DNA of 53,957 nucleotides from Marmoricola sp. (GCA_025965315.1 JAOPXD010000176.1:1-53957), one strand, 5' to 3'. Shown: positions 1-8,454, numbered from the stretch's first letter. Notes: a model not told the origin generated them from the sequence alone. A program made the numbers and translations.

Positions 1-142
1 CAAGCTTCCGCGCCTCAGCCGCATGAACATCCCTCTGCGCGCCCCGCGCCGCAGCCAGCACCGCAGCCTCCTCCACAGTCCGCACACGCCTGGACCGCTT
101 CGGGAGCAACGGAAGATTCCGCGTCAGAAGGGAGGATGCCAT
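1..142 (-). CDS. DUF222/13E12-type HNH endonuclease family protein, N-terminal fragment
   Basis: The minus strand has an open frame from an ATG at 142 that runs off the left edge after 47 codons. The start reads MASSLLTRN and continues with an alanine-rich helix containing EEAAVLAAARGAQRDVH. This composition is typical of the N-terminus of actinobacterial DUF222 proteins (13E12 repeat family), which usually carry a C-terminal HNH nuclease domain; that part would lie outside the window. No clear Shine-Dalgarno sequence precedes the ATG. Two copies of ACCGACAC (155-162 and 165-172 on the plus strand) sit just upstream. The family call rests on a short fragment and is moderate. Confidence 0.55.
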   Translation of the reverse strand, partial: MASSLLTRNLPLLPKRSRRVRTVEEAAVLAAARGAQRDVHAAEARKL

Positions 143-263
143 GACCAAAACGCTACCGACACCCACCGACACTTCTCGGGCTGGAGCCCCTACCTATAAG
201 GGGATTCTCAACTTTCTGGCCGAGTTTCGAGACAGGCCTTCGACCTTCCTCAACCACCAGGGG

Positions 264-986
264 TCAGAGGAACAGGATCAAGATCGGGACGAGCACGCTG
301 GTCGCCACTGCGGTCAGCCCCATGCAGAGGGCGCTGAACGCGCCTTCGGTGCGGCTCTCCTGGAGCGCCCGCGCGGTGCCGATGCCGTGGGAGACGCTGC
401 CCATCGCGATCCCGCGAACCCGCAGATCCCGCACACCGAGCCGGTCCAGGATCCACGGTCCCAGGATCGCCCCGGTGATCCCGGCGATGATCGTCAGCGC
501 TGCAGTGAGCGCAGGGATGCCACCGATCTGGGTGGACAGCGCCAGCGACACGGGAGTGGTAGCGGCCTTCGGTGCCATCGTCAGCTGGAGCTCATGACTT
601 CCGCCGGCCCACTTGGTGACCAGGATCGCGGTGCTGATCGAGACCAGCGCACCAGCAAGGACACCCATCAGGATCGGCAGCGCCGCGCGCCTGACCAGGT
701 GCCACTCGCGGTACAGGGGTAGCGCGAGGGCGACAGTGGCCGGCCCCAGCCAGAAGCCCACGTAGCTCCCGCCGCTCAGGTAGTCGGAGTAGCTGACGCC
801 GGTCGTCCTCAGCAGGACCACGATCACCACGATCGCGACCAGTACCGGTTGGAGCAGCGGACTCCCGGTGCGTTCGTGCAGCCAGCGCCCCAGCGCGTAC
901 GCCGCCAGGGTCAGGGTGATCCCGAACAGCGGCGAGGTGTGCAGCCAGACCCAGGTCTCGTGGCCGCGCAGGAGCGCGGGCGTCAT
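264..986 (-). CDS. lrgB: LrgB family protein (CidB/LrgB antiholin-like membrane protein)
   Basis: A 240-residue polytopic membrane protein of the usual LrgB length. The chain is almost entirely hydrophobic helices, with the family hallmark region GGSVGFWLGPATVALALPLY-like (seen here as YVGFWLGPATVALALP) and a late segment GIAMGSVSHGIGTARALQES, which is the conserved LrgB signature around SHGIGTA. LrgB works with LrgA; the pair has been linked to murein hydrolase control and, in some organisms, to export of pyruvate or other small metabolites. The start ATG overlaps the stop of the lrgA-like gene by 4 bp, so the two are translationally coupled. Confidence 0.9.
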   Translation of the reverse strand: MTPALLRGHETWVWLHTSPLFGITLTLAAYALGRWLHERTGSPLLQPVLVAIVVIVVLLRTTGVSYSDYLSGGSYVGFWLGPATVALALPLYREWHLVRRAALPILMGVLAGALVSISTAILVTKWAGGSHELQLTMAPKAATTPVSLALSTQIGGIPALTAALTIIAGITGAILGPWILDRLGVRDLRVRGIAMGSVSHGIGTARALQESRTEGAFSALCMGLTAVATSVLVPILILFL

Positions 987-1348
987 CGGCGCTCCGAGCC
1001 ACGGACGAACGCAGAAGCGACCAGGGCCGTGACCACGAATCCGACCAACCAGGAGACCCAGAGCCCGGCGGCGAGCGGCCAGGCGTGGTTTCGGATCGTG
1101 TCGAGGTAGACCATGATCCCCACCCCAGCAGGGATGAAGAGCAGGTGCAGGTGCCGCAGCAACAAGCTCGGCGCGGCGACCAGACCGGACCCGTCACCAG
1201 GCTTCGCGAGGCTCAGCACGACCAGGAACAGCAGCATCCCGACGACCGCACCGGGGAACTCGACCCCGGTCAGACGGACCGCGAGCTCGCCGGCGAGCTG
1301 GCAGCCGAGCAGCGCGAGGAGACCCTTGAGCACCGGCGCGTTGGACAC
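983..1348 (-). CDS. lrgA: LrgA/CidA family holin-like membrane protein
   Basis: A 121-residue protein with about four transmembrane segments, the normal size for CidA/LrgA. The segment LTGVEFPGAVVGMLLFLVVL matches the conserved G-x-P-G-x-V-x-G-M core of the family, followed by LHLLFIPAGVGIMVYLD, the second conserved block. It lies directly upstream of lrgB with an ATGA overlap, forming the standard lrgAB two-gene unit. LrgA is thought to act as the holin-like or pore partner. No LytTR-type regulator is adjacent, so control of this pair is not visible here. Confidence 0.9.
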   Translation of the reverse strand: MSNAPVLKGLLALLGCQLAGELAVRLTGVEFPGAVVGMLLFLVVLSLAKPGDGSGLVAAPSLLLRHLHLLFIPAGVGIMVYLDTIRNHAWPLAAGLWVSWLVGFVVTALVASAFVRGSERR

Positions 1349-1360
1349 CGGGACATCTTG

Positions 1361-1951
1361 TCAGGCCGGCCAGCGACCGGAGATGCATCGTCGGAAGCAG
1401 CCGGTCAGGTGGGTATCGACGATGCCGGTTGCCTCCATCAGCGCGAACATCGTGGTCGGTCCGACGAAGCTGAACCCGCGCTTCTTCAGGGCCTTGGACA
1501 GCGCCAGGGACTCCACCGATGTCGTCGGCATCTCGGAGGTGCGTGCGGGTGTCGGCGTACTGGTCGGGGCGAAGCTCTCGACGAACGCCTCCAGGCCGCC
1601 GTCGGCACGCAGCTCGATGGTGGCGCGCGCGTTGCGGCGTACCGAGGTGATCTTGCCGCGGTTGCGGACGATGCCCGGCTCGAGCATCAGCGCGTCCAGG
1701 TCGTCGTCGGTCATCGCGGCGGCCCGGTCGACGTCGAAGCCACAGAACGCCGTGCGGTAGCCCTCGCGCTTGTTCAGGATCGTCAGCCAGGACAGCCCGG
1801 CCTGTGCGCCCTCGAGCGAGAGCCGTTCGAACAGCCCCGCCTCGCCGTCGACAGGGCGGCCCCACTCGTCGTCGTGGTACGCCTGCAGGACGCCGCTGCT
1901 CCCCCACGGACAACGGGCGACGCCGTCCGGACCGATGACCGCAAGGCTCAT
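1361..1951 (-). CDS. tag: DNA-3-methyladenine glycosylase I
   Basis: A 196-residue base-excision repair glycosylase that removes 3-methyladenine from alkylated DNA. The sequence has the diagnostic YHDDEWGRP block (residues 25-33), then GAQAGLSWLTILNKRE, the Tag helix-hairpin region. The zinc-site residues known from E. coli Tag are all present: Cys14 and His26 near the N-terminus, and His181 and Cys185 in DTHLTGCFRR near the C-terminus. The start at 1951 was chosen because the chain begins MSLAVIGPDGVARCPWG, as family members do, and because it overlaps the stop of the pirin gene by 4 bp. A longer open frame extends to 2422, but that part is only antiphase pirin sequence. Confidence 0.92.
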   Translation of the reverse strand: MSLAVIGPDGVARCPWGSSGVLQAYHDDEWGRPVDGEAGLFERLSLEGAQAGLSWLTILNKREGYRTAFCGFDVDRAAAMTDDDLDALMLEPGIVRNRGKITSVRRNARATIELRADGGLEAFVESFAPTSTPTPARTSEMPTTSVESLALSKALKKRGFSFVGPTTMFALMEATGIVDTHLTGCFRRCISGRWPA

Positions 1952-2850
1952 CCGCGACGGACCATCCGGACGTTCGGCAGCACCGGCGCCGGCAACGGCT
2001 CCAGCGGGTCGCCCTCGGGCACCGCGAAGCGTCCCGGGGTCCCCGACTCGATCAGGGCCTGCCACTGCGCGCGGTACTCGGCGATCTCGTCGTGGTCGCG
2101 GCCGATGAAGTTCCACCACATCACGATCTGCTCGCCGAACGGGGTCCCGCCCAGGAGCAGCAGCAGCGAGTCCTCGTGCGCGACCACCTCGACGTGGTCC
2201 GGGCCGGGCGCGAGGTATCCGAGCTCCCCGGGTGCGGGCTCGTTGGCACCGATCGAGATCCGGCCGGAGTCGAGCAGGATCCCGTGCTCGAAGGACCGGT
2301 CGACCGGGAGCTGCAGCGTGCTTCCGGCGCTCATCCGCAGCTCCGCACCGACCAACGGGCTGAAGGTCCTGACCGGGGACGTCGACCCGAGCAGCGAACC
2401 CAGGAAGACCCGGGCCTCCCAACCGTCGCCGGAGAGCGGGGCCGGCTCGTGGTGCTCGAAGCCCGGTGCCGTCTCGCGGGCCTCATCGGGCAGTGCCAGC
2501 CAGAGCTGTACGCCGTGCAGGATCCGGGTGCGACTGGTCGCGTACTCGGAATGACTGATCCCCGAACCGGCAGTCATCAGGTTGACCTCGCCCGGGCGCA
2601 CCATCGCGTGGTTCCCGGCCGAGTCGCGGTGCACGATCTCCCCGGAGAACAGCCAGCTCACCGTTTGCAGACCCGTGTGCGGGTGCGGCGGCACGATCAT
2701 CCCGCCGGTCGCCTCGACCTCGTCGGGACCGTAGTGATCGACGAAGCACCACGCGCCGATGAACGTACGACGCCGCTGCGGGAGCGTTCTGCGCACCGAC
2801 ATCGCGCGCAGACCGCCGAGCGGCACCTCACGCGGAGTCAGGATCTCCAT
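1948..2850 (-). CDS. Pirin family protein (bicupin)
   Basis: A 300-residue protein of the bicupin pirin family. The N-terminal cupin carries the metal-site signature PPHPHTGLQTVSWLFSGEI (residues about 53-71), with the two histidines and the glutamate, followed by HRDSAGNHAMVRPGEVNLMTAGSGISHSE. Pirins are non-haem iron proteins; some bacterial members are quercetinases or redox-responsive regulators, and the substrate cannot be read from sequence. The gene is transcribed into tag with a 4-bp overlap, so the two form a transcription unit. A strong hairpin at 2867-2914 separates it from the helicase upstream. Confidence 0.9.
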   Translation of the reverse strand: MEILTPREVPLGGLRAMSVRRTLPQRRRTFIGAWCFVDHYGPDEVEATGGMIVPPHPHTGLQTVSWLFSGEIVHRDSAGNHAMVRPGEVNLMTAGSGISHSEYATSRTRILHGVQLWLALPDEARETAPGFEHHEPAPLSGDGWEARVFLGSLLGSTSPVRTFSPLVGAELRMSAGSTLQLPVDRSFEHGILLDSGRISIGANEPAPGELGYLAPGPDHVEVVAHEDSLLLLLGGTPFGEQIVMWWNFIGRDHDEIAEYRAQWQALIESGTPGRFAVPEGDPLEPLPAPVLPNVRMVRRG

Positions 2851-2866
2851 GGGGCCACCCTGCCAT

Positions 2867-2914
2867 GCAACAAACCGATCCCGGCACCGGACAGGTGCCG
2901 AGATCGGTTGTTGC
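2867..2914 (-). terminator. Long hairpin downstream of the DEAD-box helicase
   Basis: GCAACA-A-ACCGATC pairs with GATCGGTTGTTGC, and inside that GGCACC pairs with GGTGCC around a 5-nt loop. This gives nearly 20 base pairs interrupted by a bulged A and a CC/GA internal mismatch. It begins 20 bp beyond the helicase stop and ends 16 bp before the pirin start, in the direction of minus-strand transcription. There is no T-run after it, as is common for actinobacterial terminators. The hairpin is seen directly; the terminator role is inferred. Confidence 0.65.
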
Positions 2915-2933
2915 TACTGAGTCGGAGCTGGGA

Positions 2934-4427
2934 TCAGCGTCCGCGACGGGCGCCGGAGAAGCTCGCAGCGCTGTGGCTGCTGCCCTGGCCGCCGCCCTGG
3001 CTGCTCTGGCCGCCGGAACCGCTGCGACGCGGACGGCTGCCCGAGGACTCACCGCCGCTCGCCTTGGGGGCTGCGGCGCTTCGGCCGCCACCGCTGCGGG
3101 CACTGCCACCGCGCTGGCCGCCACCGGACCGTGCCGGCTTGGAGCCGCCACCGTTACCGCCGCCGCCACCGCTGCGACGACCGCGCTGGCCTCCGCCACC
3201 GCCGCCGTTGCCGCTGTCGCCCGAGGCCAGCTCGGTGCCGAGGCCGCCGGCGATGAGCACCCGCTCACCCGGTGCCAGCTTCGTGAGGATCTCGTGGCCG
3301 GGGCCGGAGACCTTCGTCGTGGTCGGCTTGATGCCGGCCGCGCGGGTGAGTGCGCGGACGTCACCGACCTGCTGGTCGGTCATCAGGGTGATCACGGTGC
3401 CGGCTGCACCGGCTCGCGCCGTACGGCCCGAGCGGTGCAGGTACGCCTTGTGCTCGGCCGGCGGGTCCGCGTGCACGACCAGGGCGACGTCATCGACGTG
3501 GATGCCGCGCGCTGCGATGTCGGTCGCGACCAGGGTGGTCGCCTTGCCGGAGTGGAACGCGTCCATGTTGCGGGTCCGGGCGTTCTGGCCCAGGTTGCCG
3601 TGCAGCTCGACCGCCGGCACGCCGCGGGCGTTGAGCTGACGGGTCAGCGCCTTCGCACCGTGCTTGGTCCGGGTGAACACGACGGTCCGGCCGGGCGCGC
3701 TGGTCAGGTCCACCAGGACTGGGACCCGCTGCTCGTGCTGGACGTGCAGGACGTGGTGATCCATCTGGGAGACCGGCGACTGCGCCGAGTCGGCCTCGTG
3801 GGTCTTCGGGTCGACCAGGAAGCGCTTGACCAGCACGTTGACGGCTCCGTCGAGGGTGGCCGAGAACAGCATCCGCTGACCGCCGGCCGGAGTCTTCTCG
3901 AGCAGGCGGCGTACGGCGGGCAGGAAGCCCAGGTCGGCCATGTGGTCGGCCTCGTCGAGGATGGTGACCTCCACGGCGGACAGGTCGCAGGCGCCCTGCT
4001 GGATCAGGTCCTCGAGGCGGCCCGGGCAGGCGACGAGCACGTCGACACCGGACTTGAGCGCCTGGACCTGCGGGTGCTGGCCGACACCACCGAAGACGGT
4101 GCGCGACCGGAGACCGGCGACCGCGGCGAGCGGGGCGAGGGCCTCGTCGATCTGGGCGACCAGCTCACGGGTCGGGGCCAGGATCAGGGCGCGCGGGCGC
4201 TTCGGCTGGCGACGTCCGTCGGACTCCATCAGCCGGGCGACGAGCGGGAGCAGGAAGGCGTAGGTCTTGCCGGAGCCGGTGCGACCGCGTCCGAGGACGT
4301 CGCGGCCGGCGAGGGAGTCGGGCAGCGTCGCTGCCTGGATCGGGGTGGGTTCGGTGATGTCGAACTGCTTCAGGACCTGGATCAGGTCTGCGGGCACGCC
4401 GAAATCTTCAAATGCATTGGTAGACAA
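2934..4427 (-). CDS. DEAD-box ATP-dependent RNA helicase (RhlE-like) with Gly/Arg/Ser-rich tail
   Basis: A 497-residue RNA helicase. It has a Q motif ending at Gln31, Walker A GRTGSGKT (48-55), PTRELVAQ (motif Ia), DEAD (158-161), SAT (189-191) and HRSGRTARAG (331-340, motif VI), so both RecA lobes are intact. From about residue 400 the chain becomes a low-complexity tail of GGGG, GRRSGGG and GGNGGGS repeats that resembles an RGG-type RNA-binding tail. Such proteins remodel structured RNA in ribosome assembly or cold response. The gene is monocistronic: a hairpin follows it and a 223-bp divergent promoter region precedes it. The start codon follows a leader with two inverted repeats (4446-4460, 4471-4484). 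Confidence 0.93.
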   Translation of the reverse strand: MSTNAFEDFGVPADLIQVLKQFDITEPTPIQAATLPDSLAGRDVLGRGRTGSGKTYAFLLPLVARLMESDGRRQPKRPRALILAPTRELVAQIDEALAPLAAVAGLRSRTVFGGVGQHPQVQALKSGVDVLVACPGRLEDLIQQGACDLSAVEVTILDEADHMADLGFLPAVRRLLEKTPAGGQRMLFSATLDGAVNVLVKRFLVDPKTHEADSAQSPVSQMDHHVLHVQHEQRVPVLVDLTSAPGRTVVFTRTKHGAKALTRQLNARGVPAVELHGNLGQNARTRNMDAFHSGKATTLVATDIAARGIHVDDVALVVHADPPAEHKAYLHRSGRTARAGAAGTVITLMTDQQVGDVRALTRAAGIKPTTTKVSGPGHEILTKLAPGERVLIAGGLGTELASGDSGNGGGGGGQRGRRSGGGGGNGGGSKPARSGGGQRGGSARSGGGRSAAAPKASGGESSGSRPRRSGSGGQSSQGGGQGSSHSAASFSGARRGR

Positions 4428-4445
4428 GGGGTATCGCTATCTCAT

Positions 4446-4484
4446 GTGGTGTCTCACCACGGCCGTGACCCCGAAAGTTTTCGG
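4446..4484. promoter_or_regulatory. Two short inverted repeats in the helicase upstream region
   Basis: GTGGTG-TCT-CACCAC (4446-4460) and CCGAAA-GT-TTTCGG (4471-4484) are perfect inverted repeats 19-57 bp upstream of the helicase ATG. They could be hairpins in the helicase 5' leader or protein-binding sites. No known regulator motif is recognised. The rest of 4485-4650 holds no feature I can support. Confidence 0.35.
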
Positions 4485-4650
4485 TGAAATCACGTTGGTC
4501 CTGCGCCGGCGTGGAGCCCCGGGGGCTAACAACACGCCATCAAGATCGAGGTAAGACTGGACGATCCTGGTGGAACCAGCGTACGGGACCGGTGCCCCGA
4601 ACGAAGAATCCTGCTGGATCCCACGCGTGTGACCTGCGACTCTTCCACCG

Positions 4651-5433
4651 ATGACCGAGATCGCCCCCCAGTACCCAGACACCGTTGCCGCCCTGCGCGC
4701 GGCCGGCTGCGTGTACGCCGAGGACGAGGCGCGACTGATCCTCGACGACGGGCGCGGTGTCGACGAGCTCGTCGCCCGGCGGGTCCTCGGCGAACCGCTG
4801 GAATGGGTCCTGGGGTGGGTGGAGTTCGGCGGGCTCCGCCTCGTCGTGCGACCGGGTGTGTTCGTCCCGCGACGGCGTACCGAGCTGGTTGCCGACCTGG
4901 CTGTCGCGCACCTGCCCGAGGACAGCACCGCCGTCGACCTCTGCTGCGGGTCGGGCGCGCTCGGGGCCGTGCTCCGCTCCAGACGCGCGCACTGCGACGT
5001 CTACTCCGTCGACATCGATCCGGTGGCCGTCGCCTGCGCCCGCGAGAACCTGCCGGATGCGACCGTCCTGTGCGGCGACCTGTTCGCACCGCTGCCCGGG
5101 TCGTTGCGCGGGTCGGTCGACGCGATCGTCGCGAACACGCCGTACGTCCCGAGCGACCAGGTCCGGCTGCTTCCGCCCGAGGCGCGCGAGCACGAACCGC
5201 TGCACACCCTCGACGGCGGGCCGGACGGACTCGCACTCCTCCGCCGGATCAGCGCCGAAGCGCCGGGGTGGCTGCGCACCGGAGGGAGGCTGTTGATCGA
5301 GATCAGCGAGGGCCAGTGGGACACCGCCCGCACGGCCTACGAAGCGGCCGGCCTGAACGCCTCGTGCCAGGCGGACGAGGACACGTGCGTGGCGATCGGC
5401 GAGCTGCCCGCGGGCGTACGATCCGCTCCATGA
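4651..5433 (+). CDS. Putative protein N5-glutamine methyltransferase (PrmC/HemK-like)
   Basis: A 260-residue class I SAM-dependent methyltransferase. The SAM motif I is VDLCCGSGALG (about 95-105), followed by VDIDPVAVACARENL. The catalytic tetrapeptide reads NTPY (162-165), where classical PrmC/HemK enzymes have NPPY. The segment GRRVLGEPLEW-like (ARRVLGEPLEWVLG) and VFVPRRRTE also match PrmC paralogues that actinobacterial genomes carry beside the true release-factor methyltransferase. The housekeeping prmC normally sits next to prfA, which is absent here, so this is more likely the paralogue of unknown substrate. It overlaps the next gene by 4 bp (ATGA). Confidence 0.82.
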   Translation: MTEIAPQYPDTVAALRAAGCVYAEDEARLILDDGRGVDELVARRVLGEPLEWVLGWVEFGGLRLVVRPGVFVPRRRTELVADLAVAHLPEDSTAVDLCCGSGALGAVLRSRRAHCDVYSVDIDPVAVACARENLPDATVLCGDLFAPLPGSLRGSVDAIVANTPYVPSDQVRLLPPEAREHEPLHTLDGGPDGLALLRRISAEAPGWLRTGGRLLIEISEGQWDTARTAYEAAGLNASCQADEDTCVAIGELPAGVRSAP

Positions 5434-6062
5434 AGCTGGCAGTGTTCGGCGCGACCGGGGGAACCGGCGCACAGGTCCTCGAGCAGGCTCTCGCGGAGGG
5501 GCACTCCGTCGTCGCGGTGGCCCGCAGGCCCGAGGCGATCACGACGACGCACCCGGCTCTGACCGTGGTGCGCGGCGACGTGCTCGACCGGGCCTCGATC
5601 TCGGCCGCGATCGCGGGCGCCGACGCGGTGGTCTCGGCGTTCGGTCCGGCCAGCAACAAGGAGCCCGGCACGCTGATGTCCGAGGGCATCGCCAACATCG
5701 TCGCGGCCTGCGGCGAGACCGGGGTCCCCAAGCTGGTCTTCGAGAGCGGGCTCATCACCACCGACGGCGTCGGGCTCTCGCTCTTCGCGCGGACGGCCGT
5801 CGGGGTCTTCCGGGCCCTGAACCGCAAGCTGTACGACGACAAGGTCCTCGCCGAGGCCACGATCCGCGCGAGCGCCCTGGCCTGGGTGATCGTGCGACCG
5901 CCGAACCTCGCGCACGGTCCGGCGCGATCCGGCTACCGCACCGGTGTCGCGATCAGCATCAACCCCGCGAAAGCCGTCCGGCATGCCGACGTCGCTGCGT
6001 TCCTGATCGCGTGCGCCGGGGATGCCGGTCTCGACCGGACGACCCAGGTGATCGGCTACTAG
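5430..6062 (+). CDS. NAD(P)-binding oxidoreductase (SDR_a5/NmrA-like)
   Basis: A 210-residue Rossmann protein beginning MKLAVFGATGGTGAQV, with the GxTGxxG dinucleotide-binding loop at residues 7-13. Later ADAVVSAFGP and WVIVRPPNL are typical of atypical SDRs of the NmrA/biliverdin-reductase-like group, which lack the YxxxK catalytic pair. The start is fixed by the ATGA overlap with the methyltransferase stop and by family length; a longer in-frame extension to 4629 is antiphase methyltransferase sequence. Its stop overlaps the stop of the convergent SDR gene within the tetranucleotide CTAG. Substrate unknown. Confidence 0.82.
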   Translation: MKLAVFGATGGTGAQVLEQALAEGHSVVAVARRPEAITTTHPALTVVRGDVLDRASISAAIAGADAVVSAFGPASNKEPGTLMSEGIANIVAACGETGVPKLVFESGLITTDGVGLSLFARTAVGVFRALNRKLYDDKVLAEATIRASALAWVIVRPPNLAHGPARSGYRTGVAISINPAKAVRHADVAAFLIACAGDAGLDRTTQVIGY

Positions 6063-6892
6063 CTCTGCTCGCCGGTGGTGCGGTCCTCGTAGGACCTCCG
6101 CGCGGTGTGGTCGAAGTCGGTGAACATGGTGTCCATGCCGGTCTTGCGACCCATCCAGCGCTTCGCCCGGTTCGGCATCAGGCCCCACTGCAGGCTGGAG
6201 AACGCCATCGACGGCGGCACCGTGGCGACCGGCTTGTGCCTGCCCATCAGGCCGACCACGGCGGCAGCAACCTGCTCGGGCTGGATCGGCGGGCTGAGCC
6301 TCGGTGCGGTGGTGCCGTCGATCAGGCCGGTGTTGGTGAACGACGGCAGCACCGCAGCGACCCGGACGCCGTGCTCGGCGAGCTCGGCATCGAGAGCTTC
6401 GGTCAGCGCGAGCACGCCGGCCTTAGTGGCGCTGTAGACCGCGGAGCCCGGGGTCGGGATCCGGCCGGCGAGCGAGGCGATGTTGACGATCTGGCCGCCA
6501 CCGGCAGCGATCATCCGTGGCGCCATGGTGTGGCAGCCGAGGATCACTCCGCGCAGGTTGATGTCGAGCTGCTTGAGCTGGGCGTCGAGCGGGGTCTCCA
6601 GGTGCTTGCCGATCACCATGATCCCGGCGTTGTTCACCAGGCCGTCGATCCGGCCGTACTCGGCCTCGACCTTGTCCAGGAACCCGGCGAAGGACTCGGC
6701 ACTGGTGACGTCCAGGGGCAGGCCGAGGCCGCCGTACGACTGGGCCGAGGTCGAGGCCAGCTCGGCGTCGAGATCACCGACGGCGACCCGCGCGCCCACC
6801 GACGCGAGCGCCTTCGCGGTGGCTTCACCGATGCCGCGAGCACCACCGGTGATCGCCACGACCTTGCCGGTCAGGTTGGGGAGGGTGGCCAT
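6059..6892 (-). CDS. SDR family oxidoreductase (classical short-chain dehydrogenase)
   Basis: A 277-residue classical SDR. TGGARGIG (15-22) is the cofactor loop, NNAG (87-90) is present, and the catalytic triad is Ser140, Tyr153 and Lys157 (VYSATK). Asp39/Asp41 after the second strand suggest NAD rather than NADP. The C-terminal extension after about residue 240 is rich in Arg and Lys (RAKRWMGRK), a feature of SDRs associated with lipid or steroid oxidation in actinobacteria. The start at 6892 shares one base with the stop of the upstream aldehyde dehydrogenase (TGATG), so this is the last gene of the MpaB-ALDH-SDR operon. It probably oxidises an alcohol formed by the neighbouring oxygenases; the substrate is not known. 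Confidence 0.9.
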   Translation of the reverse strand: MATLPNLTGKVVAITGGARGIGEATAKALASVGARVAVGDLDAELASTSAQSYGGLGLPLDVTSAESFAGFLDKVEAEYGRIDGLVNNAGIMVIGKHLETPLDAQLKQLDINLRGVILGCHTMAPRMIAAGGGQIVNIASLAGRIPTPGSAVYSATKAGVLALTEALDAELAEHGVRVAAVLPSFTNTGLIDGTTAPRLSPPIQPEQVAAAVVGLMGRHKPVATVPPSMAFSSLQWGLMPNRAKRWMGRKTGMDTMFTDFDHTARRSYEDRTTGEQS

Positions 6893-8454
6893 CAGATGTC
6901 CTTCCGTGCCTTGCGGCGGGCCGCCTTGAGCTGAGCGAGTACGACGAGCCGGGTGGCTGCGAGATACATCTTGGTCTGCGAGGGGTAGGGCGTCGAGACC
7001 CGCTGGCTGGTCGTCGTCTGGGACTCGGTGAAGCGCAGGATCCCATCGGCGGCGTGCCGTCGTCCGACACCGCTGGCCTTCATCCCGCCCATCGGCGCGG
7101 ACAGCGACGAGATCGCCGAGAGGTAGCCGTCGTTGATGTTCACCGCACCGGCCTGGATCCGGCTCGCCATCGCCTGGGCAGCGGCGAGGTCGCGGCTCCA
7201 GATGCTGGCGGACAGGCCGTACTCGCTGTCGTTGGCCCGGACGATCGCGTCCTCGTCGTCGACGACCGGGTAGACCGCGACCACCGGCCCGAAGGTCTCG
7301 TCGCTGTACACCTTCATCCCCGGCCGTACGCCGGTCAGCACGGTCGGCTCGAAGAAGAACGGGCCGAGCTCGGGCCGCGCCTGCCCACCGGTCGCCACGA
7401 CGGCGCCCTGGGCGACAGCGTCGGCGACGTGGTCCTGGGTGACCGCGAGCTGCTCGGCAGAGGTGAGCGAGCCCAGCTCGACGTCGTGGTCGTAGCTGGC
7501 ACCCATCCGGATCGACCCTGCGGCGGCGGCGAGGCGGTCGACGAACGCGAGGTAGAGCGACTCGTGCACGTAGATCCGCTCGATGCCGATACACATCTGG
7601 CCGGCGCTCGCGAAGCAGGCCTGCAGCGCACCGGTGACGGCGGCGTCGAGGTTGGCGTCCTGGCGCACGATCATCGGGTTCTTGCCGCCGAGCTCGAGCG
7701 AGGTGCCGATCAGGCGCTCCCCCGCCGCTGCCGCGAGCCGTCGCCCAGTGGCCGTCGAGCCGGTGAAGGCGAGGTGGTCGACCACGTCGATGATGGCCTG
7801 CCCGAGCAGCCGACCGGGACCCGCGACCACCTGCCAGACATCAGCGGGCACCCCCGCCCGAACGGCCAGGTCGCGCGCCGCCAGCAGGGTCATCGGCGCC
7901 TGCGAGTCGGCCTTCGACAGCACCGCGTTCCCGGCTACCAGAGCCGGGATCACGTCGCCGACGGCCAGGAAGAGCGGGTAGTTCCAGGGGGCGATCACCC
8001 CGACCAGGCCCTTGGGGTGCCGGGTGACCCGCGCGCTGACGACGCCCGGCACACCGGAGCGGACCGAGGTCGACGCGAGGTAGCCGGCCGACTCGGCGCC
8101 GTAGTGGGCAGCGACGGTCGCCACACCGAGCGCCTCGATGCCGGCGTGGATCCGGGACTTGCCGGTCTCCCACTGGACCAGGTCGACCAGCTTGTCGCGC
8201 TCGGCGATCAGCAGCTCGCCGAACCTCAGCGCGATCCTCGACCGCTCCGGGAGCGGACGTGCCGCCCAGCCGACCTGGGCCGCCCGGGCGCGGGTGGCCG
8301 CGAGCGCGACGTCGGCCGCGCTGGACTGCGGCACCGGCGGGAGCGGGTCGCCGGTGAACGGGGCGACCGAGCAGGCCACCTCCGAGCCGGTGCTGAAGAC
8401 CTGGGCGGTGTACCGGTCCAGGTCCGCCTGCACCAGGTGCGGGGGCAGGTTCAC
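6892..8454 (-). CDS. Aldehyde dehydrogenase (succinate-semialdehyde dehydrogenase-like)
   Basis: A 520-residue NAD(P)-dependent aldehyde dehydrogenase. Catalytic residues are clear: Glu254 in LELGGK and Cys288 in AGQMCIG, with APWNYP (155-160) and FTGSTATGRR (230-239) forming the cofactor site. The start is a GTG at 8454 that overlaps the MpaB-family stop as GTGA; the extra open frame to 8688 is antiphase sequence. It follows the MpaB-like gene and precedes the SDR, which fits stepwise oxidation of an alcohol or aldehyde to an acid. Actinobacterial annotations often label this subfamily succinic semialdehyde dehydrogenase, but the C-terminal basic tail (QLKAARRKARKDI) and the context argue for a longer or hydrophobic aldehyde. 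Confidence 0.9.
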   Translation of the reverse strand: MNLPPHLVQADLDRYTAQVFSTGSEVACSVAPFTGDPLPPVPQSSAADVALAATRARAAQVGWAARPLPERSRIALRFGELLIAERDKLVDLVQWETGKSRIHAGIEALGVATVAAHYGAESAGYLASTSVRSGVPGVVSARVTRHPKGLVGVIAPWNYPLFLAVGDVIPALVAGNAVLSKADSQAPMTLLAARDLAVRAGVPADVWQVVAGPGRLLGQAIIDVVDHLAFTGSTATGRRLAAAAGERLIGTSLELGGKNPMIVRQDANLDAAVTGALQACFASAGQMCIGIERIYVHESLYLAFVDRLAAAAGSIRMGASYDHDVELGSLTSAEQLAVTQDHVADAVAQGAVVATGGQARPELGPFFFEPTVLTGVRPGMKVYSDETFGPVVAVYPVVDDEDAIVRANDSEYGLSASIWSRDLAAAQAMASRIQAGAVNINDGYLSAISSLSAPMGGMKASGVGRRHAADGILRFTESQTTTSQRVSTPYPSQTKMYLAATRLVVLAQLKAARRKARKDI

